A stretch of 64,000 bases of DNA from NCBI GenBank assembly GCA_015061815.1, contig SUVW01000007.1, positions 1 through 64,000 of the forward strand. Direction: 5' to 3'. Made by a program: the position numbers and the translations under genes. Positions 53,093-61,995 of this stretch are shown here, in pieces; position 1 is the first letter of the stretch; every line of letters starts with the position of its first letter. The notes beneath the pieces were generated by a model. That model searched no databases. It was not told the origin of the DNA and saw only the letters and a list, made by a program, of their open reading frames with translations. The stretch comes from Lentisphaerota bacterium (GTDB taxonomy: Bacteria; Verrucomicrobiota; Lentisphaeria; Victivallales; Victivallaceae).

Positions 53093-54882
53093 AAGAATGG
53101 TTCCGGGCACATATCAAACTCCACAAAGATACGTGGATATTCTGGATGATCGCAGCGGCAGGTTTGCTGCTGCGATTTGAGTATTTACGGGAATTTTCCG
53201 GGGAGATCTATTGCCGTTTTGCCATTGGGGCGGACATTCAGGAATATCATGAACGGGCGTTGGAAATTCTCAACGGCAAATTTTTTCCGGATGAACCGGA
53301 GATCCATGCCCCGCTTTACTCTTTTGTTCTGGCATTGTTTTACCTCTTATCCGGGACATCGGTCATCTTTGTCCGTGTTTTTCAACTGCTGTTGAATTGG
53401 TGTGCATATACGGCGATTGCCGGGATAGTCGGCAAAATCAGCGGTTCGATACGGTTGCGGAATATTTTTCTGGTGCTGGCGATGTTTACGCCGGTACTTT
53501 TTTTCCATCAGGCGGAACTTCTTTCAGAATCAATGCTTGCTCCGTTGACCGCCGGTTGTTTGTATATGCTGTATTCCGCCGGTAAAAATCGCCGCCGGTA
53601 CGCCGGAGCAGGGATGACGGCAGGGGCATTGATATTGACGCATGGTCTGATGGTATTTTTTGCCGCCGGTGAAGCGGTATATTTTCTTTGCCGCAAGCAA
53701 TGGAAAAATTGCGGAGCTTTTATTGCCGGATGTATGCTGCTTATCGTTCCGGTGATGGCAGCCAAAAGTATTTATTACGGTAAATTTACCGGTATCCAGA
53801 ACAACAGCGGCTATAATTTATGGATCGGAAACAATCCGGATGCAACCGGCGGATGCTATTTGCGACCGGGACGCAGTTGGCAGACCCCGCTGAATCATAC
53901 CCGTGCCGAAGCTGCGGGGAGGGGTGTTTCTGAAAATCGGGTTTTCGCTGAAAAAGTGTTGGATTTCTATAGGCACGAACCGGCACAACTGGTGATTTTA
54001 CCGTTGAAAAAAATGACTTTACTGCTTTCTCCGGCAGAACCGGTCGCCGGGGCTGATCCGGAGTGTCTGATCCGCCGGACGATGGTGCAGAAGCTGGGAG
54101 CCGGTATGATGGCGGCAGTTGTATTACTGGCAATTTGCGGCATATTTTTTGCAGTTAAAAAGCGGGAAAAACTTTATATCCATTTTTACCTGCTTGCCGG
54201 AAGCTGTGCGGCAGGTTTGTTGTTGACGGTGGTTTCGGGACGTTACCGGCAGGGAATGATGCCGGGCGTGCTGCTGTTGGCGGCGTTGGGAGCATATTAT
54301 CTGGGCAAAGCGGTTTGGGCAGTGGCGGGCATCCCGGCGGCTGCCGGTACGGTCGTTGCGTTGTTGTATACCTGCGGTGCTTTCCCGTGCAATGGCGAAG
54401 CGGCATCCATCATTGGCGAAGCGTACTTCCGGATAAAGGAGTTCGAGCGGGCGGAAGATTGTTTGATATTTGCTGAAAAACACGTCGACCACCCCGGGCG
54501 TTTCCACAATATGCTGGGGGCCATTGCCGAAGAAAAAGGTGATATCGATACGGCGGCTGCACGGTATACCCGGGCTGTGCTGGAAGCTCCGGATGAGTCG
54601 AATGGTTTTCTCAATTTGGGACATCTGTTGTTTTATCATTTCCCGGCCGGGCACAGAGACGAGGCTCTGGAGCTGATCCGGAAAGCTTTGGTTCGTAAGG
54701 CCGATTTGCCGTCGGCATACGATATGTTGGGACAGCACTTGGCGCAGAATGGGGATTTTTCCGGAGCATCGGAGCAATTTGAAAAAGCTTTTTATTATGC
54801 TCCGGATAATGAATTATATAAGAAAAAAGTTGAAATGTGCCGTAAATTGGCCGCAGAAAAGAGAGTGAAAAATGCATTTTAA
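53089..54882 (+). CDS. GT39-like membrane glycosyltransferase with C-terminal TPR domain
   Basis: 597 aa. About 10 TM helices in the first ~430 residues. 'GADIQEYHERALEILNGKFF' after TM1 carries the Asp-rich first luminal loop typical of GT-C enzymes, and 'NSGYNLWIGNNPDATGGCYL' is found in lipid-linked sugar transferases of this group. The C-terminal ~150 residues are TPRs ('IGEAYFRIKEFERAEDCLIF', 'NMLGAIAEEKGDIDTAAARY', 'YDMLGQHLAQNGDFSGASEQ'). Probably glycosylates protein or cell-wall acceptors on the outer face. Acceptor unknown. Confidence 0.82.
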   Translation: MKEWFRAHIKLHKDTWIFWMIAAAGLLLRFEYLREFSGEIYCRFAIGADIQEYHERALEILNGKFFPDEPEIHAPLYSFVLALFYLLSGTSVIFVRVFQLLLNWCAYTAIAGIVGKISGSIRLRNIFLVLAMFTPVLFFHQAELLSESMLAPLTAGCLYMLYSAGKNRRRYAGAGMTAGALILTHGLMVFFAAGEAVYFLCRKQWKNCGAFIAGCMLLIVPVMAAKSIYYGKFTGIQNNSGYNLWIGNNPDATGGCYLRPGRSWQTPLNHTRAEAAGRGVSENRVFAEKVLDFYRHEPAQLVILPLKKMTLLLSPAEPVAGADPECLIRRTMVQKLGAGMMAAVVLLAICGIFFAVKKREKLYIHFYLLAGSCAAGLLLTVVSGRYRQGMMPGVLLLAALGAYYLGKAVWAVAGIPAAAGTVVALLYTCGAFPCNGEAASIIGEAYFRIKEFERAEDCLIFAEKHVDHPGRFHNMLGAIAEEKGDIDTAAARYTRAVLEAPDESNGFLNLGHLLFYHFPAGHRDEALELIRKALVRKADLPSAYDMLGQHLAQNGDFSGASEQFEKAFYYAPDNELYKKKVEMCRKLAAEKRVKNAF

Positions 54883-55225
54883 TCCAGTAATAGTTAAGAC
54901 CGTGATCCTGCTGATACTATCCAATTGTTTTATGACCTATGCGTGGTATGGACATCTTAAAAAATTGAATTCCAAACCATTGATCGTGGCAGTTCTGCTC
55001 AGTTGGGGGATAGCATTTTTTGAGTACCTTATCCAAGTGCCGGCGAACCGGATCGGGCATGACGGACATTTGACTCTGGCGCAATTGAAAATATTGCAGG
55101 AGATCATCTCCTTGAGCGTGTTTGTGCCATTCAGCTTGCTGTTTATGGGCGAACCGCTGCGCTGGAATTTCCTCTGGGCCGGATTGTGTATGATCGGAGC
55201 CGTATACTTTATATTCAAAGGCTGA
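54872..55225 (+). CDS. DMT-family small membrane protein (DUF486)
   Basis: 117 aa, four TM helices. The DUF486 pattern 'SNCFMTYAWYGHLKKLN', 'SWGIAFFEYLIQVPANRIG', 'LKILQEIISLSVFVPFSLL' and 'WAGLCMIGAVYFIF' is clear. Resembles a small-multidrug-resistance-like half transporter, but function is unknown. Overlaps the end of the glycosyltransferase gene by 11 nt and ends 6 nt before the convergent rsmE. Confidence 0.9.
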   Translation: MHFNPVIVKTVILLILSNCFMTYAWYGHLKKLNSKPLIVAVLLSWGIAFFEYLIQVPANRIGHDGHLTLAQLKILQEIISLSVFVPFSLLFMGEPLRWNFLWAGLCMIGAVYFIFKG

Positions 55226-55231
55226 ATACGG

Positions 55232-55942
55232 TCAGGAAAGTTTTGCCAGCAGAGCCGCAACGGCAAATTCTGTACGCAGCACCCGGTTGCCGAGTGTAAC
55301 ACCGGTTGCTCCGGCGAGGGTGAGTTTTTCCACTTCATAATCGGAAAATCCACCTTCCGGACCGATAAGCAGTACCACCTTCCGGCCGTTGAATGTTTCC
55401 GGTTGCGCACTGCTTCGGGGATGGCCGAAAATGGCCGCATCGTTGGCTGCGATCATCCCGGGAAGTTCATCTTCGGCAAATGGTTTGAAACGGTCACGGA
55501 AATTCAATTCCGGATAGATGGTGTCACCGCATTGTTCGAGGGCGAGGCGGATTTCTTTGTCAATCGCCTCATCCTGCAGCACCGATGCCTGCCAGTAGCT
55601 TTTTTCCACCTTCCGGCTGTGGATGAACCAAATCGATTTCACCCCCATCGTGATGGCGCAGTGCAAAACTTTGTGAAAAGTTTGCGGTCGCGGCAGAGCG
55701 CAGACAAGAGTGATTTTTCCCGGTTCCGGCGGGGGGATGTTCAGGGTGACATCCAGAATTGCGCTGGTGTCAGTGAATCCGGTGACGACAGCATTGCCGA
55801 GCATACCTCCGGTGACTCCGGCACGGAAATTTTTGCCTGCTGCCAGTTTTATGATGTCGCGCAGCTGCAAAAAACGCCGGTCGGATATTTCCACCCGACC
55901 CGGCGCGATAAAATCTTTGTCATCCAGCAGCAGAAGATTCAC
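55232..55942 (-). CDS. rsmE: 16S rRNA (uracil1498-N3)-methyltransferase
   Basis: 236 aa. PUA-like N-terminal domain then a SPOUT methyltransferase with the deep-knot SAM site 'VVLLIGPEGGFSDYEVEKL' and 'TGVTLGNRVLRTEFAV', both diagnostic. Methylates m3U1498 in the decoding region of 16S rRNA. The start overlaps the pgi stop (ATGA), placing it in the yebC-pgi-rsmE operon. Confidence 0.94.
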   Translation of the reverse strand: MNLLLLDDKDFIAPGRVEISDRRFLQLRDIIKLAAGKNFRAGVTGGMLGNAVVTGFTDTSAILDVTLNIPPPEPGKITLVCALPRPQTFHKVLHCAITMGVKSIWFIHSRKVEKSYWQASVLQDEAIDKEIRLALEQCGDTIYPELNFRDRFKPFAEDELPGMIAANDAAIFGHPRSSAQPETFNGRKVVLLIGPEGGFSDYEVEKLTLAGATGVTLGNRVLRTEFAVAALLAKLS

Positions 55943-57471
55943 TTTACCGTATAAATCCAGTTTTGACCATTGAATTTTCTGGTGACCGGTCCGTCATTGA
56001 GGGCCGATTTATCCAGCAGCGAAGCGACTTCCACCGCTTTTTCCGGAACTCCGGCTGCTTGGGCAAATTTCGCAGCATTGCCGGTGAAACCGCTTTTCCC
56101 GGCAAGGGAAGTCAAAATTTTCTCCCGCAGTACGAGGGCATCTTTGGCGGCAAGTTTATAGGCCTGTACTCCGGGCTGGTGGAAGGCATTGATATGGATG
56201 AATTCAGCGTAAATCGCCACTGCACGCTCATAGAGGGCGATGATCTGTCCGAGTTCATATACCGTCAGCTGCGGGATGCGGATGGTAATGACCTGACGTC
56301 CTTTGTTGCGCAGAGCCGCGCTCAAACCTTCAAAAAATCCGTGCAGGTAGTCACCCATTGTGATACCGTCGTTGATCTCCAACTGTTTGGCATCGTGCAG
56401 CACTTCGATAAAGGTGGCGAAGAAATCATCCCGGCCGTCATTGAGCTGCTGGATGAATGCATGAGCATCGGTGCCGCCTTTATTGCCGAAAACATTAAGT
56501 CCCTGATTGACCGTTTTGCCGTCAAGGTCAAGTTCTTTGCCGAGACTTTCCATGACCAGCTGCTGCAGATAACGCGAGAGAAGTACCAGACGGTCGCTGT
56601 ATGGTACGATCACCATGTTGCGGTCGCCTTTGCCCTTACCGGCGAGATACCACATTTCTGCCAGCATCATTGCCGGATTATTCTCATTCCCTCTGGTCCA
56701 GGCATCCATATCGCATGCTCCGGCCAGAAATCCGGCGAAGTCGATCCCGGTCAACGCCGCCGGCAGATGACCGACGATCGCGGTTTCACTGGTACGTCCG
56801 CCGATGGATTCGGCCATTTCAAATATTTCCAGCCAGTTGTTCTTTTTGGCGTGCTGATAAAGAGAACTGTCCAACATCGTTACTGCGACCGCACATTTGG
56901 CGAAATCCAATCCCTGTGAGGCGTAGAATTTCTCCATAGCGATCATGTTGTTTCTGGTCTCCTGCGTGCCGCCGGATTTGGAAATGACCAGATGCAAAGT
57001 TTTTTCCGGTTCCATAACTTCCAGCAGGTCGGCAAAGCCGGAACTGTCGGTATTGTCAAGGAAGTAAATTTTCAAGCCTTTGCGTTTGCTTTTCGGCAAT
57101 TCATTCCAATAAGGACCGTTTATTGCGAACTGCATCAACTGCGGCCCCAATGCGGAACCGCCGATACCATTGACTGCAACGGCATCGAACCGGCCTTCCG
57201 CGATGATTTTTGCGGCAAAAGCTTCCACTGCCGCAAATTCTTTGCTTGCCGGGTAAGCTATCCGGTCGGTGAAGTGGGTTACTTTACGTTGTTCATCCGG
57301 ATTTTTTATTTTACCGGATTCAATATCTGCGATCCCCGCACAAGCTCCGGCGCGGGCCGGAGCCAGAGCTGCGATATCATCCGCTTTGAAGTCCATTCCG
57401 GCAAAGTTGATGGAAAAGCCGCTTTTCCCGTCGGTCAAAGTGTACTCTTCACAGCGTTTCACCCAATCCAT
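55939..57471 (-). CDS. pgi: Glucose-6-phosphate isomerase
   Basis: 510 aa. Interconverts glucose-6-P and fructose-6-P. SIS domains with 'NGIGGSALGPQLMQFA' and 'LVISKSGGTQETRNNMIAME' (phosphosugar-binding Ser/Thr), 'VFGNKGGTDAHAFIQQL' (the pgi signature with catalytic Glu replaced in context by the GGTDAHA form of this subfamily) and 'NAFHQPGVQAYKLAAK'. Middle gene of yebC-pgi-rsmE; 18 nt after yebC. Confidence 0.94.
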   Translation of the reverse strand: MDWVKRCEEYTLTDGKSGFSINFAGMDFKADDIAALAPARAGACAGIADIESGKIKNPDEQRKVTHFTDRIAYPASKEFAAVEAFAAKIIAEGRFDAVAVNGIGGSALGPQLMQFAINGPYWNELPKSKRKGLKIYFLDNTDSSGFADLLEVMEPEKTLHLVISKSGGTQETRNNMIAMEKFYASQGLDFAKCAVAVTMLDSSLYQHAKKNNWLEIFEMAESIGGRTSETAIVGHLPAALTGIDFAGFLAGACDMDAWTRGNENNPAMMLAEMWYLAGKGKGDRNMVIVPYSDRLVLLSRYLQQLVMESLGKELDLDGKTVNQGLNVFGNKGGTDAHAFIQQLNDGRDDFFATFIEVLHDAKQLEINDGITMGDYLHGFFEGLSAALRNKGRQVITIRIPQLTVYELGQIIALYERAVAIYAEFIHINAFHQPGVQAYKLAAKDALVLREKILTSLAGKSGFTGNAAKFAQAAGVPEKAVEVASLLDKSALNDGPVTRKFNGQNWIYTVK

Positions 57472-57489
57472 TTTTTTTACTCCATCAAT

Positions 57490-58242
57490 TTATTCTTCGA
57501 TCTGATCCGCGATGGAATCATCAATCACATAGTTGGCAGTGACCTGCTGGACGTCATCGATCTCTTCCATACGGTCGACCAGACGGAGAACCTGACTGGC
57601 AACTTTGGGATCGGTAATGTTGACGGTCATTTCCGGTTTGCGGGTAACTTCCGCCACATCGGTGGGGATGCCTTTTTCAGTCAGGGCATTGGTGATCGGT
57701 TCAAAGAATTCCGGATCGGCCCAGATCTCGGCTTCGCCATCTTCGACGATGAGATCATCGGCACCGGCATCGAGAACCACATCCATAAGTTTTTCCTCAT
57801 CGGCCCAATCGCCGGTGATGATGAAGTGTGCCTGCCGTTTGAAAAGGCGGGCGACCGCACCGGAACCGGCCATATTTCCGTTGTTGCGTTCAAAGGCCAT
57901 GCGGACTTCGCTGATGGAACGGTTGCGGTTGTCGGTCAGGCAGTCCACGATAACGGCGACGCCGCCGGCGGCATAACCTTCATAAACGATCTCCTCAAAG
58001 ACCACATCACCGAGTTCACCGATACCTTTTTTAATGGCACGTTCGATATTGGCGTTGGGCATGTTGACCGCTTTGGCAGCGGCCAGTGCCGAACGCAGAG
58101 CCGGGTTGCTGTTGGGATCGGCACCGCCGTTTTTAGCAGCTACCATGATCTCTTTGCCGACGCGGGAAAACATCTTTCCTTTTGCTTTGTCAGCGGCTTC
58201 TTTTTTATGCTTGATATTCGCCCATTTACTGTGTCCGGACAT
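57490..58242 (-). CDS. YebC/PmpR-family protein
   Basis: 250 aa. Starts with the invariant 'MSGHSKWANIKHKKEAADKA'; ATG 58242 has AGGAG 7 nt upstream. Other conserved pieces are 'NMPNANIERAIKKG', 'YEGYAAGGVAVIVDCLTDNR' and the acidic C-terminal domain. Family members act as transcriptional regulators or, in recent work, as ribosome-associated factors that relieve stalling on proline runs. First gene of its operon. Confidence 0.95.
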   Translation of the reverse strand: MSGHSKWANIKHKKEAADKAKGKMFSRVGKEIMVAAKNGGADPNSNPALRSALAAAKAVNMPNANIERAIKKGIGELGDVVFEEIVYEGYAAGGVAVIVDCLTDNRNRSISEVRMAFERNNGNMAGSGAVARLFKRQAHFIITGDWADEEKLMDVVLDAGADDLIVEDGEAEIWADPEFFEPITNALTEKGIPTDVAEVTRKPEMTVNITDPKVASQVLRLVDRMEEIDDVQQVTANYVIDDSIADQIEE

Positions 58243-58339
58243 AATCACTCTCCTGTTTTGATTATTGTTGTAAAAGATACGTTCATATAATTTAACTCCT
58301 TTAATCCATTAAATCAACCCCGGAACAATTTTTTTATGT

Positions 58340-58367
58340 TTGAATTTGTATATTTTGGGATTATATT
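58340..58367 (+). promoter_or_regulatory. galE promoter
   Basis: TTGAAT (58340-58345), 16-nt spacer, TATATT (58362-58367). Predicted start near 58374 gives a long leader of ~135 nt before the ATG at 58509; no riboswitch recognised in it. Confidence 0.55.
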
Positions 58368-58508
58368 ATGTAAAAGAGGCAAAATCCAAGTCCTGAAAAT
58401 TCTTGAAATCATCGTTGTGATTTGAAAACAGAGTATTTTTATCTTGCGGATATTGATTTTGAAATTACCTCTGAAATTTTCAATAAAACAAGGGAGCAAA
58501 AACTGATC

Positions 58509-59483
58509 ATGAAAAAAATTCTTGTTGCCGGCGGTGCCGGATATATTGGCAGTGCCTGCAGTGAATATCTGTTGGACCGGGGGTATGACGTGACTGTGCT
58601 GGATGCGCTTTTTACCGGACACCGGGATGCTGTCGATCCAAGAGCATCCTTTGTTTATGCCGATCTGGCCGACCGGGAAAAAGTTTTTGAGATCTGCCGG
58701 GCCGGGGAGTTTGATGCGGTGATGCATTTTGCGGCGTTTTCTCTGGTCGGGGAATCCATGCAGCTGCCTTCAAAATATTTCCGGAACAATCTGTGCAGTG
58801 CGATAAATCTTGCTGATGCAGCAGTGGAAACCGGAGTGAAAGCGTTTGTTTTTTCCAGTACGGCCGCGACATTCGGCATTCCGGATGAAGTGCCGATCAG
58901 TGAGAATGCATCCCAGAAGCCGATCAATCCTTATGGCGAATCCAAATTGTGTTTTGAAAAGATCCTTAACTGGTACAGCCGGATTCACGGTCTTAAATAT
59001 GCGGCACTGCGTTATTTCAATGCTGCCGGGGCAACGGAAATTCACGGTGAAGATCACCGTCCGGAAAGCCACCTTATACCGCTGGTATTGCAGACGATCC
59101 GGGGCAAACGGGAAAAGTTGATGCTTTACGGGGATGATTATGATACTCCGGATGGCAGCTGTATCCGGGATTACATCCATATTCTGGATCTGGCGCAGGC
59201 ACATGAAAAAGCTTTATATGCTCCGGAAAGTGGACATTACAATCTGGGGACCGGCAACGGTTTGTCGGTAAAAGAGATAATTGCCGCCGCCGAGAATGTC
59301 ACCGGGAAAAAGGTCAATTTTGAAGTCGCTCCCCGCCGGGCAGGCGATCCGCCGCGTCTGATCGCCTGCAGTGACCGGGCCCGCAAGATGCTTAACTGGC
59401 AGCCGCAGCATGAATCCGCTGAAAAGATCATCGAATCCGCCTGGAAGTGGCAGCAGAAATTTCCGGATGGTTATGCCCGATGA
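58509..59483 (+). CDS. galE: UDP-glucose 4-epimerase
   Basis: 324 aa. Interconverts UDP-glucose and UDP-galactose. NAD-binding 'ILVAGGAGYIGSACSEYLLD' at the N-terminus, catalytic S116/S117 in 'FSSTAATFG' and Y142-x3-K146 in 'YGESKLCFEK'. Also the family-typical 'ALRYFNAAGATEIHGEDH' and 'GDDYDTPDGSCIRDYIHILD'. I start at ATG 58509, where the Rossmann motif begins; the SD is distant, and an in-frame TTG upstream is unlikely. The end overlaps the exonuclease start (ATGA). Confidence 0.94.
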   Translation: MKKILVAGGAGYIGSACSEYLLDRGYDVTVLDALFTGHRDAVDPRASFVYADLADREKVFEICRAGEFDAVMHFAAFSLVGESMQLPSKYFRNNLCSAINLADAAVETGVKAFVFSSTAATFGIPDEVPISENASQKPINPYGESKLCFEKILNWYSRIHGLKYAALRYFNAAGATEIHGEDHRPESHLIPLVLQTIRGKREKLMLYGDDYDTPDGSCIRDYIHILDLAQAHEKALYAPESGHYNLGTGNGLSVKEIIAAAENVTGKKVNFEVAPRRAGDPPRLIACSDRARKMLNWQPQHESAEKIIESAWKWQQKFPDGYAR

Positions 59484-60028
59484 AATATTTTGAGCTGGGG
59501 CCTTTTACTGTTTTTGACGTGGAAACTACCGGGATGAGTCCGGAACGTGACCGGATCGTGCAGCTCGGTGCAGTACGGGTGGATAAAGACGGATACATCA
59601 GCCGTTTCAATGCATTTGTCAATCCCGGGCGCAAAATCCCGCCTTCACTGGTATGCATCCATCATATTTCTGACGAGATGGTGGCCGATGCTCCGAACTT
59701 TTCCCGGGTCGGCCGGGAGTTTCTGGATTTTGCCGGAAACTCCACGCTGGTGGCTCACAATGCCCGTTTTGATCTGGCATTTCTGCAGGAGAGTTTGCGG
59801 AGAACCGGATTGCCGTTATGGGCGGGCCGGACTCTGGATACTTTGCGGCTGTTGAAAACCACGCATCCGGGACTGCCATCTTATAAATTGCAGAGTTTGC
59901 GGGCGGTGTTTCAGTTGAAATCGGATGAGTCCATGCAGGCTCACCGGGCGGATGCCGATGTGCAATGGACACTGCAAATTCTGGAAATAGCACTGAATAA
60001 AGCTCTGCAGATGTCCGCAGATCACTGA
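59480..60028 (+). CDS. DEDDh 3'-5' exonuclease (DnaQ/PolC-epsilon-like)
   Basis: 182 aa, single domain. Exo I 'FTVFDVETTGMSPERDRIVQ' (D, E), Exo II 'LVAHNARFDLAFLQ' (D) and Exo III 'MQAHRADADVQWTLQ' (H, D) are all intact, so it should be an active Mg2+-dependent exonuclease. It could be the proofreading subunit of Pol III or a stand-alone repair nuclease. Translationally coupled to galE by ATGA overlap. Convergent with, and overlapping by 7 nt, the family-B polymerase gene. Confidence 0.9.
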   Translation: MKYFELGPFTVFDVETTGMSPERDRIVQLGAVRVDKDGYISRFNAFVNPGRKIPPSLVCIHHISDEMVADAPNFSRVGREFLDFAGNSTLVAHNARFDLAFLQESLRRTGLPLWAGRTLDTLRLLKTTHPGLPSYKLQSLRAVFQLKSDESMQAHRADADVQWTLQILEIALNKALQMSADH

Positions 60029-61995
60029 AACATTCTGGCAAGATTTTCCAGTTTTGCCAGATAATATGCACTGTTTTCATCCCGGTTCTCTGCGGGGCAA
60101 TCTTCCAGTAATTTAGAGTTGCCGACCACCGGGACCTTGGCCTTTTCACCGGTGACATAAAATTTTATTTTATCACCGGCACGGAATTTTTTCCCGGAAG
60201 CCAGAGCCAACTCGTAGGCTGCCGAACGGCGGGTTTTCCCGTCGGCGAGTTTTTTGCGGTAATTTTCCGGAGAGTCGCTTAAAATTTCACTTTTAGCCAG
60301 ATCTTCCAAAGGTATTTTCCGGTCGATGATCGCTTTTTGCCAGAATTCAAAACTCCGCCTGACACCATCGGGATCATTGTGCAGTTTGGCGGTTACTGCC
60401 GCCAGAATAAATTTGCGTTGAAATGGTTCCAACGCGCGGGATTTGAGAGCTGCTCCGGTCAGGCGGATGGAATCATCCGGCATGAGCAGAGCGTAATTTT
60501 TCGCTTTATAAGAGTACATCGCCGGATATTCTGCATCAAACTCCAACTCAATTCCCGGCGGCAGAATGTTCTGCAGCGCGGCATCCAAATTGCTGTCTTT
60601 GCTCTCCGGCATCTGAAAGTAGATGCCATCGGTATCCATCTCAATGACGGCAGCTCCGTGATTTTGCAGCTCTTTCACCAGTTTGCCCAGTAATTCTCTT
60701 CCGGCGGCGGTGATTTTTTCAGCCAATGCGTAATCATTGAATGTCCCCTGGGCAAATCCCAGATAACCGTAAAATGAGTTTATCAATATTTTAAAAGAAC
60801 TTTGCAAAGCCTCCAATTGCCGTTTTTTTGCTTCTTTTTGTTCCTGCCTTGCCCGGTCTTTGGCTGACAAACGGAAATCCCGCAATTTTTCCAGAAGCGG
60901 CAGAAATATTCCGGCTTCATCCCGTGACGGAGCTTGTGCAAAGTGAAGCAGTAAAGACGGGTAAAGAGAACGGACATCGCAGTGACGGACATGATGAAAC
61001 ACCCCGGCAGCTTCCATGTCGGATAATGCTCCGGCATAATTTCTGGGAACTTCCGGCAGAGGTATGGAGTGGGATCGTTGCAGATATTCTGCTATCAGCC
61101 GGGCATCCAGTGCACTGCCGGAACCGCGCAAAACGGCATCTTGAAAGCCCAGCGGCAATTCTCTGGTGCGGTAAAAATATGCCGGCAGCAGAATTTCGGA
61201 TAATTTGCTGATGATTCCGGTGGCTGTGCCGTCAGTCAGGTGAAAATACTCCTTGAGTACCGGCAGAGTCAATTCCTCAATATCCCGATGGGCCGCATCG
61301 TACAATTGTACCGGAAATAATAAATCGATAACGTGTCGGCCAGCAAGGGAAAAACGCTGGTAGGAAAACTGTTTTTCTGCCGCCTGATAACGGGATTGGC
61401 GGGTGGAAAACGTGCTGCCGTCCCGGCCGCAATCCAGCGGCAGGCGGTGCTTTTTTGCCCGTTTTAGCAGCAGCGGCAGATCGGTGCGGCAGCAATTGAA
61501 GCCTTCCAGCAGATCCGGATCAAAAATTTTTATCCGGTCGGTGAAGTCGGATATTATCCCCGCTTCATCTCCGGTGAATTGTGCTGAAAAACCGCTGTTG
61601 TCAGCAACTTCTATTTTCTCTATGCTCTCTCCGTTACCTGAAATCACGGAAAACTGCATGCGCCGAAGAGCATCAAATTCCAGATCTTCAAACAAGGTGA
61701 TACCGGTCATACTCAATGCCTGCTGCAGCATGTCCCGGATCATCATCGCATCCGGGATTTTTTTCAATTCCGGCAGCATTTTTTCATATTCTTCTGCCGA
61801 AAAGAAAAATACCTGCCGGGAAAAATGTCCTTCCCCGGCAAGGTTCTTTACTTCACAATTTTCCGGGACCGCCGTCCCTGACGGAAGCAGAATAAAAGGG
61901 GAAAACGGCAGTAATTTATATTCAAAAGAACTGCCCCGGTGAAACCACAGTTTCAATCCCCCCGATCCGGCTTCCGCCGCAACGATCTTTTTCAT
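60022..61995 (-). CDS. Family-B DNA polymerase, small type, with degenerate exonuclease I motif
   Basis: 657 aa. Polymerase motifs are present: motif A 'HCDVRSLYPSLLL' (about 338-350), motif B 'KILINSFYGYLGF' (402-414), motif C 'IEMDTDGIYF' (451-460). Exo II 'EGFNCCRTDLPLL' and Exo III 'LYDAAHRDIEEL' are recognisable, but the Exo I position reads 'LRRMQFSVIS' (110-119) where related proteins have a D-x-E. The likely reading is a PolB with impaired proofreading, perhaps for translesion or repair synthesis. Its start overlaps the IMP cyclohydrolase stop by one base (TGATG). Confidence 0.88.
   Translation of the reverse strand: MKKIVAAEAGSGGLKLWFHRGSSFEYKLLPFSPFILLPSGTAVPENCEVKNLAGEGHFSRQVFFFSAEEYEKMLPELKKIPDAMMIRDMLQQALSMTGITLFEDLEFDALRRMQFSVISGNGESIEKIEVADNSGFSAQFTGDEAGIISDFTDRIKIFDPDLLEGFNCCRTDLPLLLKRAKKHRLPLDCGRDGSTFSTRQSRYQAAEKQFSYQRFSLAGRHVIDLLFPVQLYDAAHRDIEELTLPVLKEYFHLTDGTATGIISKLSEILLPAYFYRTRELPLGFQDAVLRGSGSALDARLIAEYLQRSHSIPLPEVPRNYAGALSDMEAAGVFHHVRHCDVRSLYPSLLLHFAQAPSRDEAGIFLPLLEKLRDFRLSAKDRARQEQKEAKKRQLEALQSSFKILINSFYGYLGFAQGTFNDYALAEKITAAGRELLGKLVKELQNHGAAVIEMDTDGIYFQMPESKDSNLDAALQNILPPGIELEFDAEYPAMYSYKAKNYALLMPDDSIRLTGAALKSRALEPFQRKFILAAVTAKLHNDPDGVRRSFEFWQKAIIDRKIPLEDLAKSEILSDSPENYRKKLADGKTRRSAAYELALASGKKFRAGDKIKFYVTGEKAKVPVVGNSKLLEDCPAENRDENSAYYLAKLENLARMFQ

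Noticed and set aside
56992-58290. A 432-codon rightward frame opposite pgi and yebC
   Set aside because: It spans two clear genes and their intergenic gap on the other strand, with no start signal and a Phe/His/Ile-rich non-protein-like composition.
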